From the NCBI GenBank assembly GCA_963573305.1, contig OY754329.1, positions 83,014,576 through 83,078,575 of the forward strand: 64,000 bases of DNA. Direction: 5' to 3'. The translations under genes were made by a program, and so were the position numbers. The notes below the pieces were generated by a model. It had not been told where the DNA came from. It saw nothing but the letters and a program-made list of their open reading frames with translations, and did no database searches. This DNA is from Pyrrhosoma nymphula. Taxonomy: Eukaryota > Arthropoda > Insecta > Odonata > Coenagrionidae. Shown here in pieces: positions 10,216-20,759 of the stretch (the first letter of the stretch is position 1; each line of letters opens with the position of its first letter).

Positions 10216-12090
10216 GATTAATGATAAAAACGACGATAAGAAAAACGGCATTTTTGCGTGAACTATCGCAGTAAACGGATGCAACGCAGGTGAGACGGGA
10301 GCCGAATGCAAAGAAACGACCGCACAAGTGAAGGAATAGCTGCCGAAACGGTCGCATAGCACGACGAAGGCTCCCCCAACGATAAAGGTGCGAGTCCACA
10401 AACTACACTCCGTACCTCACTACGCCACACGGTGACGCAAAATGTTGAAGGCCAAAATAGCACTGTTTAAAAGGAGCTGCTGTTCCATTTGATAAGCCCA
10501 ACACAATTCTCTGAAAGGTTAGGAATAGATTGATGCAGCATCTCACTTGATTCTCCAATTCCACCACTACAGTCGGCACGTTCTAGGCCTTACTCCAGAC
10601 CACGTTCTCGCTGGTCGCGTTTGATTTACGTCAAAGTTCCGAAATCACTCATAGTTAATGAGTTGTTTTTTTTGCCAGGGCAGGTCATACCTGCTCGGCA
10701 CAAAATCTTTCACATTCACCCGTTCTCACTTCACCCCCACCAATATCCGCGTATTGACATGTCTCCTCCGCTTTCTTTTAACCTCCTTGATAGCACTCCA
10801 CTCCGTACACACAGGGACGTAGTACCGGCCTCGCAAAAGCTCGTACCACTTGCTCAGTGGATGATTTGGGAATAGAAGGGCGTATTTCCTAAAATCCATG
10901 AACTAGAGGTGAATTAGTAATAACTGTGTGCCTTTAATTACTTTTAAATAACCTGCTTTCAATGGCTCGCCATCATGAGTGGCAAATCTGGTTTTCAGAA
11001 GCAAATACTTTTTCAGATTCAATCCTCATTCAAGCTTATTCTCCCCTATACCCCTTCTTTCCTCGCCGCCATTGCCACCATAATATTCTCAAAGTGACGT
11101 GTAGCGTTCTACACATTCGTCAATCACCAGTTTTTGCAGGAGCTGTGAAAATCTAGACGAGTGCATTGGGTTCGATGGCTGGTTATCTGGGGAGGTGACG
11201 GACAACTGAGATAATTTGCGCCATTTAGAGACAGTAGATAGGTCAATAAGGGAAGAAGTTTCGGTAAGGATAGATAAAATTCCAGCGTCACACAGTGAGC
11301 TGAAATCTAAAAAATCGGGCCAAATACTAAAAATATTTACTTTTTTCAATATGAACTTTGAAACTTCGCAAATATATCCATCAACATGCCTAATAGAAAA
11401 AAGAGTAACCTTTCGAAAAAATCTTCTGAAGAAAAATGAATGTCTTATTTGCGAGGAAATGAGCCCTTGAAAGAAAAACGACAAAGGTTAGACTTGGATG
11501 GTCAAAGACATGCCCACCAGTGCAGTGATCTCATGAGAATCTCCCCGTGGTGTTTCTCGGGTTACGCTAAGATCCGCACAAATTTCATCCTCACCCAACG
11601 TACGGACGGGTAACCAGCTATAAACCTTGTTCAAATACAGACCCATCTGTTCCGAACTTTCAATCAGTTTTAAGATGGCGAGAATTATAATATAATTAAT
11701 AAATCTCAAATAAATTAATAACTCAACGCACATATCAACGTTGAATATTGCAACTGAAATAAGTCATTGAATGCAAATATATGTATTGTACACAAGGGAA
11801 GCGATCAAGCTGTTAATTACTCAGAAGACTGCTCAAGAGAACCGTAGGGACGTGGTGACCATCTATCAACCTTTTCTATTTAAGTAGTAATGAGTCTGTA
11901 TGGCCGATTTTTGGGTTTCCTTTGCATGAAAGTGGACCAATAGTCACTCATCTCTCCGTGTACCTGGAAAACGGTCAGCGTGTCTACTACAACGAACACA
12001 ACATATAAGATAGGTTACGAACTCCTCGAATGTCCACGCATACAGTTTTTCTTCAGGCTTTGCAGTTTTCTTATAAAATAAGTTTAACGT
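10216..12090. other. Non-coding upstream of the SLC36-like gene
   Basis: The stretch 10216-10620 is richer in G+C and could hold promoter or 5' UTR sequence, but I see no decisive motif. Beyond it, small open frames (11089-11484 minus is the longest) show no recognisable protein. Confidence 0.4.
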
Positions 12091-12597
12091 TTTTCACACC
12101 CGTTGAATTTCAACGGGTACCTTCCGCTCGTTAATTATAAAGATAGAAATTTGAAGCCACGCTTCGAACAAAATCACTTCAGTAATTAACTTCCGAAGCC
12201 CAAAGATGTATGCGGGTATAAAACGCGATCATTGTATTGTAAGGGATGAGATAAAATTGTATTTAATTCAGGTAATATTCCAATGTGTTTCAAGTAGCCA
12301 TGTTATTAAGAGATTACGTGTTACTACAATGAAACTCTAACAAGGATTCAACGATCTAACTAAAATCTAAATTCCAACAAAATATTTTCAAATTTAATAC
12401 TACTTGCTATCCGAGTGACCTTAGACAATCGCCTTAGAAATAAAAATAAATAAGGTTACTTTGAAGATCCACAGGTATTCAATCGTGTACACTGTACATA
12501 TCATGATTATATGATAGCGAAAATGTAAAAAGACTTTCATTATTAATTATAACACGACTAGAGAAGGTGCCCGTTAAAAATCAACGGGAAGGAAAAG
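12091..12597. mobile_element. Possible ~500 bp element with self-complementary ends
   Basis: Each end contains its own hairpin: ACCCGTTGAA/TTCAACGGGT at 12098-12118 and CCCGTT/AACGGG at 12570-12588. The two ends are also inverted copies of each other over roughly 45 bp (CCCGTTGA..AACGGGTACCTTC). Interior is non-coding. No target duplication was identified. Confidence 0.45.
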
Positions 12598-14493
12598 AAT
12601 CAACACTAATACATTGTAATAAACCATTCATATCTTATTTAGTGCAAAGAAACAATGAGCTAATGGATATACACGGAATCTCGACTTAAACAATAAGTAT
12701 GCTCGTTAAGGGGACGATGACTCAAAAACGCTAAAATATTGCGAAAAATCGTAACGTTTTAACAAAACTTTCGGAATTTCGACCGGAATACAAAATTCGA
12801 TTGAGGAATAAGAATTTTTATTTTATTTTCTTTCTACTGGTATCTTTCCCAATAACAGCAAACCTATATTTCTGATGTAATTTTGAAAATAAAAAAAGGT
12901 CTGCAGCCAAATGAAGATTCTACTTCACGTGTATTTCTTATGTAAAAGTTACTAGCATATATATATACACACCTCGGATTCTATTATAGTAGATTATCAA
13001 ACATTACGGATGGGCTTACCGATACATATTGGCATAAAAATGTTCCCAATAACTCCTAGAGTACCGAAACAACACTTTGCCCGAGAAAAACACTGCAAGG
13101 CAAGATTGTTCTAACATCATTGTCATTGAAAGTTTAAAGGTAAACTAACGTATGCTTGGAAAGGCCATGGTCCTTCATGGAAATCTTTCTCAAATTTATA
13201 TCATATTTGCGCTTTAAAATACTTTAAAATGGAAGGCATTACATCCATCAGGATATACAATGACTAATTAGGATATGTAGGATTAGAATAGTAGGTTTAG
13301 ATGAAAGTAGGTATACCATTACTAATCTTTTACGGCTGAAGTAACGCCAAAGTAAATATTGTTTCAAATAATTAGTTAGAAGAGAGATCACAAAAGGATA
13401 GATACTCATGGTCATGTTTTCACTCTAATTAAAAGTGATTACTAAAAAAAGTACCCGTGCATCACATCTTATAGCTTTCTTAAACCAGTAACAAGTACGG
13501 CCCATTTCCGCGGGAACGCCATAGGGGTTAAAAAGGATGTTTTTCAAGCTGTCAAAGAGACAGTGTTGTCTTAAAGCTTGGCCCACTCAGGCATTGTCGG
13601 AGGGCTACATAGGGGCGGAGAGGAGGGGCAACCAGCGCATTGAAATCCATGTATATAGGAAAGGGGGAGACCCAAGTAAAAATTCGCTCTGAGACACCCG
13701 ATGCTGTTGAAACTACCCGATGTTGAGATTTATGATTAACATCAATGATAGCAGCATTTCAACAGATTTATGGACGATAACCATAAAAACTTCGGTCAGA
13801 AGTTCAGTCTAACAGGCAGGTCTCGGTATTGATTGGTCCCCGGAGGGCTGTTGTCCTGCTATTCAGGCTTGCCGGCGATATTCGCTGATGAAAAATGATC
13901 GTGGATGAAGTTCACGCTGGAGTATTAAAGTAGATAAGCCTTTTAATCAGGGCGACACAAAAGGCCGCCTTGCAGGTAAATGCTTACCCAATGAGTAATC
14001 TAACTTTTAATCATGGAAACTTGGCATACAAAACGATGGTTCAACCGAATTCGTGGGAGAATAAAAATTCATCTCTCAATGAATACATTTTTTTTAATGT
14101 GTGTGCCGTAGTTCTATCTTACCGTAGATAAAACATGAGACTTAGCTCATTATTTTTCTGCGAGCGTTTCATAACTCAAATCTTTTATCCTTATTTTATA
14201 CTTTTAATCCACTACTACTCTCCGCTACAGAGAGACTTTGGTCGTAAACCTTCGACAACAAAGCAAGGGTTTCCTAAAATATACTTCTTTTGGGTACACA
14301 TTTTTAAATCCTCATAGAAAATAGGGGTAATTCCATTCTAGCTTTTCCAATGAATCGGGAAGTAAATGAGCATCTTCATATTGAAATAAGTAACCCTGCA
14401 TGTTTCCACACTTTATTGCTCTAACCGACAAAAGTTTCGGCATAATACGCCATTTTCATTTCCTTGTGAGCTATTCTTACAAGGACACCTATA
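12598..14493. other. Intergenic, nothing recognised
   Basis: AT-rich sequence without a credible reading frame, tRNA-like segment or inverted repeat that I could detect. Confidence 0.5.
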
Positions 14494-15176
14494 CAGGGTT
14501 GTAACAAGATATAGGTTTTCAAATTTCCTGACTTTCCTGACTTTTTCCTGACCAAAATTTAGATTTTTATTAACTTTTAGAAACGCAACAAAGAGTCAAA
14601 GTCCACAATTTTACATGAGAAGGGGAAAAATATTGACAAAAATACATTACTTGGAGAGTATTTACTATAATATTATAAACAAAAATTCAGGTACAATTTC
14701 TCTAAAGTATAGGATTTTAAGTAATAAATTAAATTAAAACTAAAAACGGTCCATAGGACTTGTGAAAAACAAAGACTTAATTTGGTTGACCTCAAGAACA
14801 TATCATGGCATAATCAAATGAACACTAACTAAGCTAAGGTAAATGAGGCAGTAATTGACCAAGTACCATTTGTTTAACTTTTATGGGATAACTGATAAAA
14901 TAAGCCTTTCTCCGGTTCAAATATTGTAAAGTAGCGGGAAATTATACTCCTACCATTTAGCTATAAAAATAAAATGCGGCACGCACTTGCAACATGATGA
15001 AAAAAGTTGATTGATTTTGACCTGCAGTACTAATGTCTTCTTTTCTAAGTTTTCTTACACAAATTGCTTAAGAGACGTTTCAGACATGGCTGAATTGAAC
15101 TTGTAAGTTCCTTATATGTATTTAAATCTAAGTATAAAACTGAAGATCTCAGGCCTGACCTCGTGGAAATTATGGA

Positions 15177-15409
15177 TATCCATGATGAGAAAACCTCCTT
15201 TGTTAATTCCACAAACTTTATTACGCTGGCACGACGCGCGTTTGAGTATGCCACAGTGTGGAGAAAACCACCTTTGTTAATTCCACAAACTTTCTTACGC
15301 TGCGCTGGCACGACGCGCGTTTCACCACACTGTGGCATACTCAAACTCGCGTCATGCCAGCGTAAGAAAGTTTGTGGAATTAACAAAGGTGGTTTTCTCA
15401 TCATGGATA
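15177..15409. mobile_element. Foldback element with 85 bp arms and an extra partial copy
   Basis: Left arm 15177-15261 and right arm 15325-15409 are inverted copies with about four mismatches. Between them 15262-15324 is a direct partial copy of the left arm (from AGAAAACCACCTTTG to GCGCGTTT), so the unit is present three times. The minus strand of the middle copy reads GAAA then ACGCGCGT overlapping then C. The small frames in it (including 15163-15495 plus) are by-products. Confidence 0.78.
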
Positions 15410-15479
15410 AATCTAAGTCATTATACTTCATACTTGGCATGTTTGGCAAGCATCACTATCACTCAGTGATTCAACTCGA

Positions 15480-15700
15480 AGGTTGGTATGGATAGTTGAG
15501 GGTAGAGTTCAACCCGGACTAAGCCACAGGCGTGCGAATTTCACACATTCAGGGTAGGGGGGCCAGTTCCTTTCCCTGGGGCCACCTCGCACTCCGAGAA
15601 TTTTTGTTCGGGGGCGTTCAAAGGCTTAACCCGGATTTGAACCCGGAACCCTTCGATCAGTAGCCAAGCGCTCTACCCACTAGGCCACCACGCTCCCCGT
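15480..15700 (-). mobile_element. tRNA-derived SINE
   Basis: On the minus strand the head has an A box TGGCCTAGTGGGTAGAG and a B box GGTTCAAATCC at tRNA spacing (about 15630-15690), followed by a body rich in short GC blocks. The anticodon arm has a mismatch and an oversized loop and there is no matching acceptor stem, so it is not a working tRNA gene. Confidence 0.7.
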
Positions 15701-15874
15701 TGGCAAGCATAAAAATTATTTTTTTTTATCTGCACACTATGCTCTTTTTTCCCTAAGAGGTCAATCCCTGGTACCATTACCTTAACCATAATAAAATTTC
15801 CTATAGGACTTCCGAAAATCATAACATGGCTTAAGGGAGTCAAATAAAATGAATTAACGTAAAAAAATTCTAAT

Positions 15875-16774
15875 TTAACCAGACCCCGTCAAAGATTTTA
15901 GCCTTTCATCTATGGCTTCGCCGATCAGTTGGGCTCCTAACTTCAGCTTTAGTCTTTTAGTCTTCAATTCCCTGACTTCACATCCAATTCTCATAGCATC
16001 TGTTCGTTTCTGCTCCTTTTCCTTATCCTCTTTCGACCTCTGCTTGAATGTCTCTACGTACTCTGAACGCGTGCTACGTACCCTGTACATTATTTCATTA
16101 TCTATAGCAAAATTCTCAATACCACCTGCCAGGTTGACCGCATCATATACCTGCCTCTGCAGGACTAGTGACACATACAATTGATTTTCGACAACAATTT
16201 CTAGGTTAATTAAAAATCCGCACTCAACAAATGCATTGCCGTGGCTGATTATCAAAATCATGCGAATAAAAGAAACAAACAAATCAAAACAATTCTGACC
16301 TTTTAGTACAGTGCACCAATAGTGACCTACACAGGTTACGCCACGGTCATAATCCTTCATACACTGCACAACATTGGGCTTCTCTATTAGACTTTTAAAT
16401 TCAGCAATAATCTTGTCACAATATTCAGGTGAGATCCAGTTATTCCTCTAGAGAAAACTAAGGCAAATACAGATAAGACCATTAGCTGTATCCGTGGACT
16501 TAGCAATCGCGTCGGAATTACAAAAATGAATCGCCTTGCACTGTTTGCATCTTAGAGTGGACTTCTCTAAAAGCTTGGCAGTCATTGGCTTCACCAAAGC
16601 TACACATTCTTCTTTAAATTTTAACATGTACTTCTTTGGCACACTGGTAACCTTATCCAATGCCGCTTTCACAGAATACATCAGGGATACTACATTGTAT
16701 GTAGACTCCTTGGCAGACATACAAGTAGCGCTGGCTCTTGTTGCGAGCATTGAGCAGCAGAAATAGGAACTCAC
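15875..16774 (-). pseudogene. hAT transposase remnants
   Basis: Two minus-strand frames remain. The upstream one (16448-16774) contains LKFKEECVALVKPMTAKLLEKS, and the downstream one (15875-16369) contains ILIISHGNAFVECGF followed by a Lys/Glu-rich coiled segment. The pattern SHGNA..E.GFS-like followed by N..LV..R resembles the C-terminal dimerisation region (hATC) of hAT transposases as I recall it. The two frames are separated by stops, and the catalytic part is not recognised. The flanking CAGGG ends support the assignment. Subfamily unknown. Confidence 0.6.
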
Positions 16775-16952
16775 GCGAGGCTACTTCCGTGGCGCAGCTG
16801 ACAGCCAGCAAAATTTTTGCTGCAATATTGAGTATATAAGGTGCATTTATTTTACGTCCAGTGTTCTCAAATTTACTGACTCCGCATGGAATTTTCCAGA
16901 TTTCCTGACTTTTCCCTGACTTTATTGATTTTACTGACCTGTAGCAACCCTG

Positions 16953-17590
16953 CTATCTGACACAAACTGCCAAATCTTATCCTCTTAACAAAACCTCTGG
17001 TGTTCCCCAAGGATCCATATTAGAACATCTATTGTTTCTCCTGTTTATAAATGATCTCCCAAATCACACTTCAAAACCGCCCTTCATGCAGATGATACAT
17101 CTGCCATTGTTACAGCTGATTGACTAAATAATATAATTGAATACAATAACACCACCACCATTCACGAAATGCATCAATGGTGCAAAAGGAACAATCTAGT
17201 AATAAACAAAGAGAAAACACAGCTCATTCAATTTAATAGAAAAAATTACAAAAAAGTAACCTTTTTATCAAACAACAATGTCACTTGCTTAAACAAGACA
17301 ACTGCCATTTAGTTCTTGGGCCTTCAAATAACAGAAAACTAGACTGGTCTCTCCATGTTATTGAAATTGTGAAAAGTGTTTTTCGGTATCTTCATGATTA
17401 GAAAGCTTGGTCCTGTTGTATCCATTGACATTCTAAAAATGATATATTATGCCAAAATGCAATCATATATTTCGTATGGAATTATGTTCTGGGGAAATTC
17501 AAACATAGCTAGTAAAGCCTTCTCTGCCCAGAAACAAGCGGTTAAAGCCATTTTCCAAGTCCCTATCCGTACTCCTACAACCTAGCATTT
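16953..17590 (+). pseudogene. Non-LTR retrotransposon (LINE) reverse transcriptase relic
   Basis: Translated pieces show SGVPQGSILEHLLF and FINDLP (RT motif with the conserved GVPQGS), then LHADDTSAI, which holds the catalytic F/YADD equivalent as HADD, in another frame. The last frame (17376-17585) contains YYAKMQSYISYGIMFWGNS, the thumb-region pattern of Jockey-like LINEs. There are several frameshifts and stops, and both ends are missing. Its 5' side is cut by the hAT element. Confidence 0.75.
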
Positions 17591-17810
17591 TTGGTGCTGT
17601 CAGCCAGTCATCTAAGGTGTCCGATAAAGTTTCAATTAACGTCAATTATTACCGTTTCGTTCATTTTTCTCATAAGTATGTATGAACACAACTCCCCAGC
17701 ATTTTCTAATCAACCTAAAAGTCTATCGTATTAGGGTGAATCGAAGCGATCCAGAATTTTAAGCTACAACAAATATGTTTTAAAAAAGATAACATTCAAC
17801 ACTTTTTAAT

Positions 17811-17935
17811 ATACCAACAAACCGGTTTCTGTGTATTGAATGCATCATAAGAGTTAAAATATCGAGGTTTTTTTTAACTCTGATGATGTTTCTTAACTCT
17901 GATGATTTTTTTTAACATCGAAAGTGGTCGGTGAA
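17811..17935. mobile_element. Short inverted-repeat relic with hammerhead-like cassettes
   Basis: Minus strand: CTTATGA (one change from CTGATGA), then GAAA overlapping palindrome ACCGGT (plus 17821-17826) and T. Plus strand: CTGATGATGTT (from 17880) ... AACATC, GAAA at 17920-17923, then AGTGGTC, a decayed ACCGGTC. TTAACTCTGATGAT is directly repeated at about 17874 and 17893. Type of element unknown. Confidence 0.45.
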
Positions 17936-20406
17936 TTAAATATAATACTACTATTGGAATATTATTTTGTGATTAATTCTTTAATATGTCAAAACTCCAC
18001 CAAGTTACTTCAGCCACCATCAAGTTATTACAACAAAACAAGTTAAACATTAATAAAATTCTACGAAGAGGGTAATGAAAGGATTTTGAAGGAAATGATT
18101 ATTTGTGAATGGCCGAAGGGTTGAGAGACACCCTACTCTTAAAAAAAAGCGCCAAGAGGTCCTCAGCTCAACGTGCCATCCAAAGGACGGAATACTGCTC
18201 TCCCTTTTAATAATAAATAATAAGTCAATGTGCCCTACAAATAACACCTTAGTAGAGATTCTACTAAACATCCTCGGGATTTCAGCAACCATACAAACCC
18301 GATCTCCGCCTATTGAGTTTTCCCCGCGAGTGAAAAGACCAGTGTGTTTTAATAACGGAACCACCGAAGGTACGTACCTACTAATTATTCAATCATCATG
18401 GGGTAGATTCCTAAGAAGATTCAATTGTCGGGCAATTCCCACTAAGTCCACACAAGAGGGCAGTGAAAATAGACAGTAACCAGTAAGGTTTCTCAAAAAT
18501 GTAAAATCATACCAACTAATGTAAGAAATTCGGTTTAGGCAAAAGAAAAGCTGAAAAAAACATTCTGGGTTCCAGCTTAATTGCTATCTTGTGTTTTACG
18601 TAATTACTAAAATGTTTTTGACCATAAAAACACAGACCAATAACTGGAAACGGAATGTTGATAATTGTTTCAAGAAAAACGTGGACGAAACTCATAACTG
18701 AATAATAATTCCGGAAATATTGGTTTATTCAACAATTTCTTAGCCAATTCACAGCCTGTACTCATCATTTAAGCGACCTGAATAAGTTCTTTACCCACCC
18801 TACTGCATGCCTCGGTGGATTCAAATGAATATTTAAAGAGGCACACATATTTCTCATAATTTCAATCTTCTGATATCTTCTTTCTGCATAGACTTAGAGG
18901 ATAAGCGATTGCGACTCAGTTTTTTGTTTTCGGAGAGCTTGGAGAGTCATTTTCAACTTCAAAAAACAGCACTTGCCTTTAGATCTTCCCGGAGGTCTTA
19001 ACTAAAGTTTCACAACACCAGCGACCAAAAAGGGACTCGAACTTGGTGAGCCCGGTTACATGGCAGATGCTTGATCCACAACAAGATAAATCTGACACGG
19101 CTTACTTGAGCAGCATCTTCATATTTCGCTGCTTAATTCCACGCTTGTGAATCACACTCATTACAATAGCGCTTATGAATCTGCACACTCTATAGGTATA
19201 CCTTCAGCGTATTGTGAGTATAGTAAATTTAAGGTTTATGAAAATATTAATGCACCAAAAACAGTGCGAAAGGCGTAGAAAGTATAGCGACTCACGGCAT
19301 GGGTAATTACTTACAAAGTAACTCTAAAATGGGTGATGTCAGAAACACGTAACCTGCCAGTGACCATAAAACATCCTTGGTAGGATTGCGTCTATGATGT
19401 GAAAATTAACGTTCCTTAGATAAGAAACGATTGCAGTCGCAACGAACGCCAACTCGACAGAAAAGAAAATGCATTGTCGATTAACTCGTTATTGTCCTTT
19501 TACTCAAGTGTCGCAAGCCAGGAAAATCCAGTGCTATTTCCTAAAAGTCCTTTCGCCCAACTTCACCGATCAATAAGAGCAACTGAAACAATGAGCGGGA
19601 ATACCGGGAGCCAATGTGCGTGTCACAAGCCTTAAATGAAGATAAAAAAGTCTAGTCAAGTCAATCGGCGCAAGAGGCCATTTTTCGAACAATGAGATAA
19701 CTCAACTCAATACTCAACCGACTGAAAAACATTTCATCGCGACCGCTATGCGGATTGGAACTAAAAAAACACTTGTGACGCTGTTTATCGCTGTATCACG
19801 ATTACTACTCCAGCGAAATGACGTAGGCGATAATTATGGAAACCTAATTGAGGAGAGGTTAGAAAATAACTCAACCTAAAAATTTCTTTAAATGCTAAAC
19901 TTCAGTCTACTGCTGACTAGGGATTACCTCACGTAACGCGTGATTTCAGCATACTGATAATCCCCAACTTAATTAAAGGGATGTGTGTTCATCGATTGGA
20001 AATCAGAATAGCTACTCGTCAGATTGGGTTATATACGATCATTATTCCTCTGCGATTGCGAGGTAACTTCCACACTATGCTATTTATTATCTCTCAGATT
20101 CTGTCTTACGAAAATCAGACTCAAGTCTTGTTCTCTAGAAAAACGTAAAAGAATATCAGGCATAAATATAAGTATGTTACATTATTTTTACTAGTTTGCA
20201 TTATTTCTTAGCGAATGAATGCTGTGATTGCGACTTGTTTCGTGTTTAATTTTTAGAATATTAAACGATAAGCATATTAAGAGCAATGGAGTATTTTGCC
20301 AAATTTGTGTAGCCTGAGAGCAAAAAACCCAAGTTTTCAATGTAAAACCTCTATGTTAACATGTTATCTCCCTGCATAATTGAAAAGAACCATTTCATTT
20401 CTCTGC
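17936..20406. other. Intergenic
   Basis: No gene recognised. A 124-codon frame (18105-18479 plus) has no family resemblance. A probable SINE head is listed at 18900-19095. Confidence 0.5.
18900..19095 (-). mobile_element. Possible tRNA-derived SINE
   Basis: Minus strand near 19030-19085 has TGTGGATCAAGCATCTG followed at tRNA spacing by AGTTCGAGTCCC, a good B box. Body and tail are unclear. Confidence 0.45.
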
Positions 20407-20759
20407 ATGCGTTAAATTATAGAGAGTTGGTCATGCATTTTTTGAAAAATCTCAACTTACCTTTTTTGCCGACGGTTCCTCTTTTAAGTAAAGAATCTTC
20501 AGGGCTACAGCACTATACAACCAGGACGAAGAGTTTGTTTTTGTTACCATTATCAGAGCAGGAAAGTTTATCTCACCTTTGAGGTACTAAATTTATGAAT
20601 GCAAACTTTTTTATCTTTGTATTATTATAATTGTTATGAACTGTTTTCTTTGCATTGTGCAGTAGCCCTGAAGATGCTTTAATTAAAAGGCGAAACGTCG
20701 GAAAAAGGAAGTTCAAATTTTTTAAAAAGGCATGACCAATTCTCTATAATTTTACGCAT
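20407..20759. mobile_element. 353 bp element with ~105 bp inverted arms
   Basis: Left arm 20407-20513 and right arm 20657-20759 are inverted copies (outer edge ATGCGT.AAATTATAGAGA, inner edge GTAGCCCTGAAGAT on the strand leading into each arm), about 80-85% alike by eye. The centre of ~143 bp is unique and AT-rich. The open frame 20361-20582 is a by-product. Right arm carries a hammerhead-like core. Confidence 0.72.
20668..20699 (+). other. Hammerhead-ribozyme-like core
   Basis: CTGAAGA (20668-20674), stem II candidate GCTTT/AAAGGC around AATTAA, GAAA (20692-20695), palindrome ACGT (20695-20698), then C at the H17 position (GUC cleavage triplet). The left arm (minus strand, 20496-20502 onward) has the same layout with GAAC in place of GAAA. 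Stem I is only 2 bp, so this is a resemblance, not a demonstrated ribozyme. Confidence 0.38.

Larger units (their letters stand above)
14494..16952. mobile_element. Decayed hAT transposon
   Basis: The ends are CAGGGTTGTAAC at 14494 and the complement of CAGGGTTGCTAC at 16952. Beyond the outer 8 bp they share TTTCCTGACTTT-type sub-terminal repeats on both sides. CAGGG ends fit the hAT superfamily. A clean 8 bp duplication is not visible (CACCTATA versus CTATCTGA). The interior carries minus-strand transposase remnants and two younger insertions (a foldback and a SINE). The element sits at the left edge of a LINE relic that resumes at 16953. Confidence 0.68.

Noticed and set aside
10024..10401. 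Longer reading frame upstream of the SLC36-like start (adds about 71 residues)
   Set aside because: The extension has no family resemblance, crosses a likely acceptor at 10214-10215, and the internal ATG has a better context.
15163..15495. 110-codon frame
   Set aside because: Product of the foldback's inverted repeats; the opposite strand gives an equivalent frame with the same words.
15630..15690. tRNA gene
   Set aside because: A and B boxes are present but the anticodon arm is mismatched, the loop too large and the acceptor stem absent; treated as a SINE head.
18105..18479. 124-codon plus-strand frame as a gene
   Set aside because: No recognisable domain, signal or splice context; antisense frame of similar length overlaps it.
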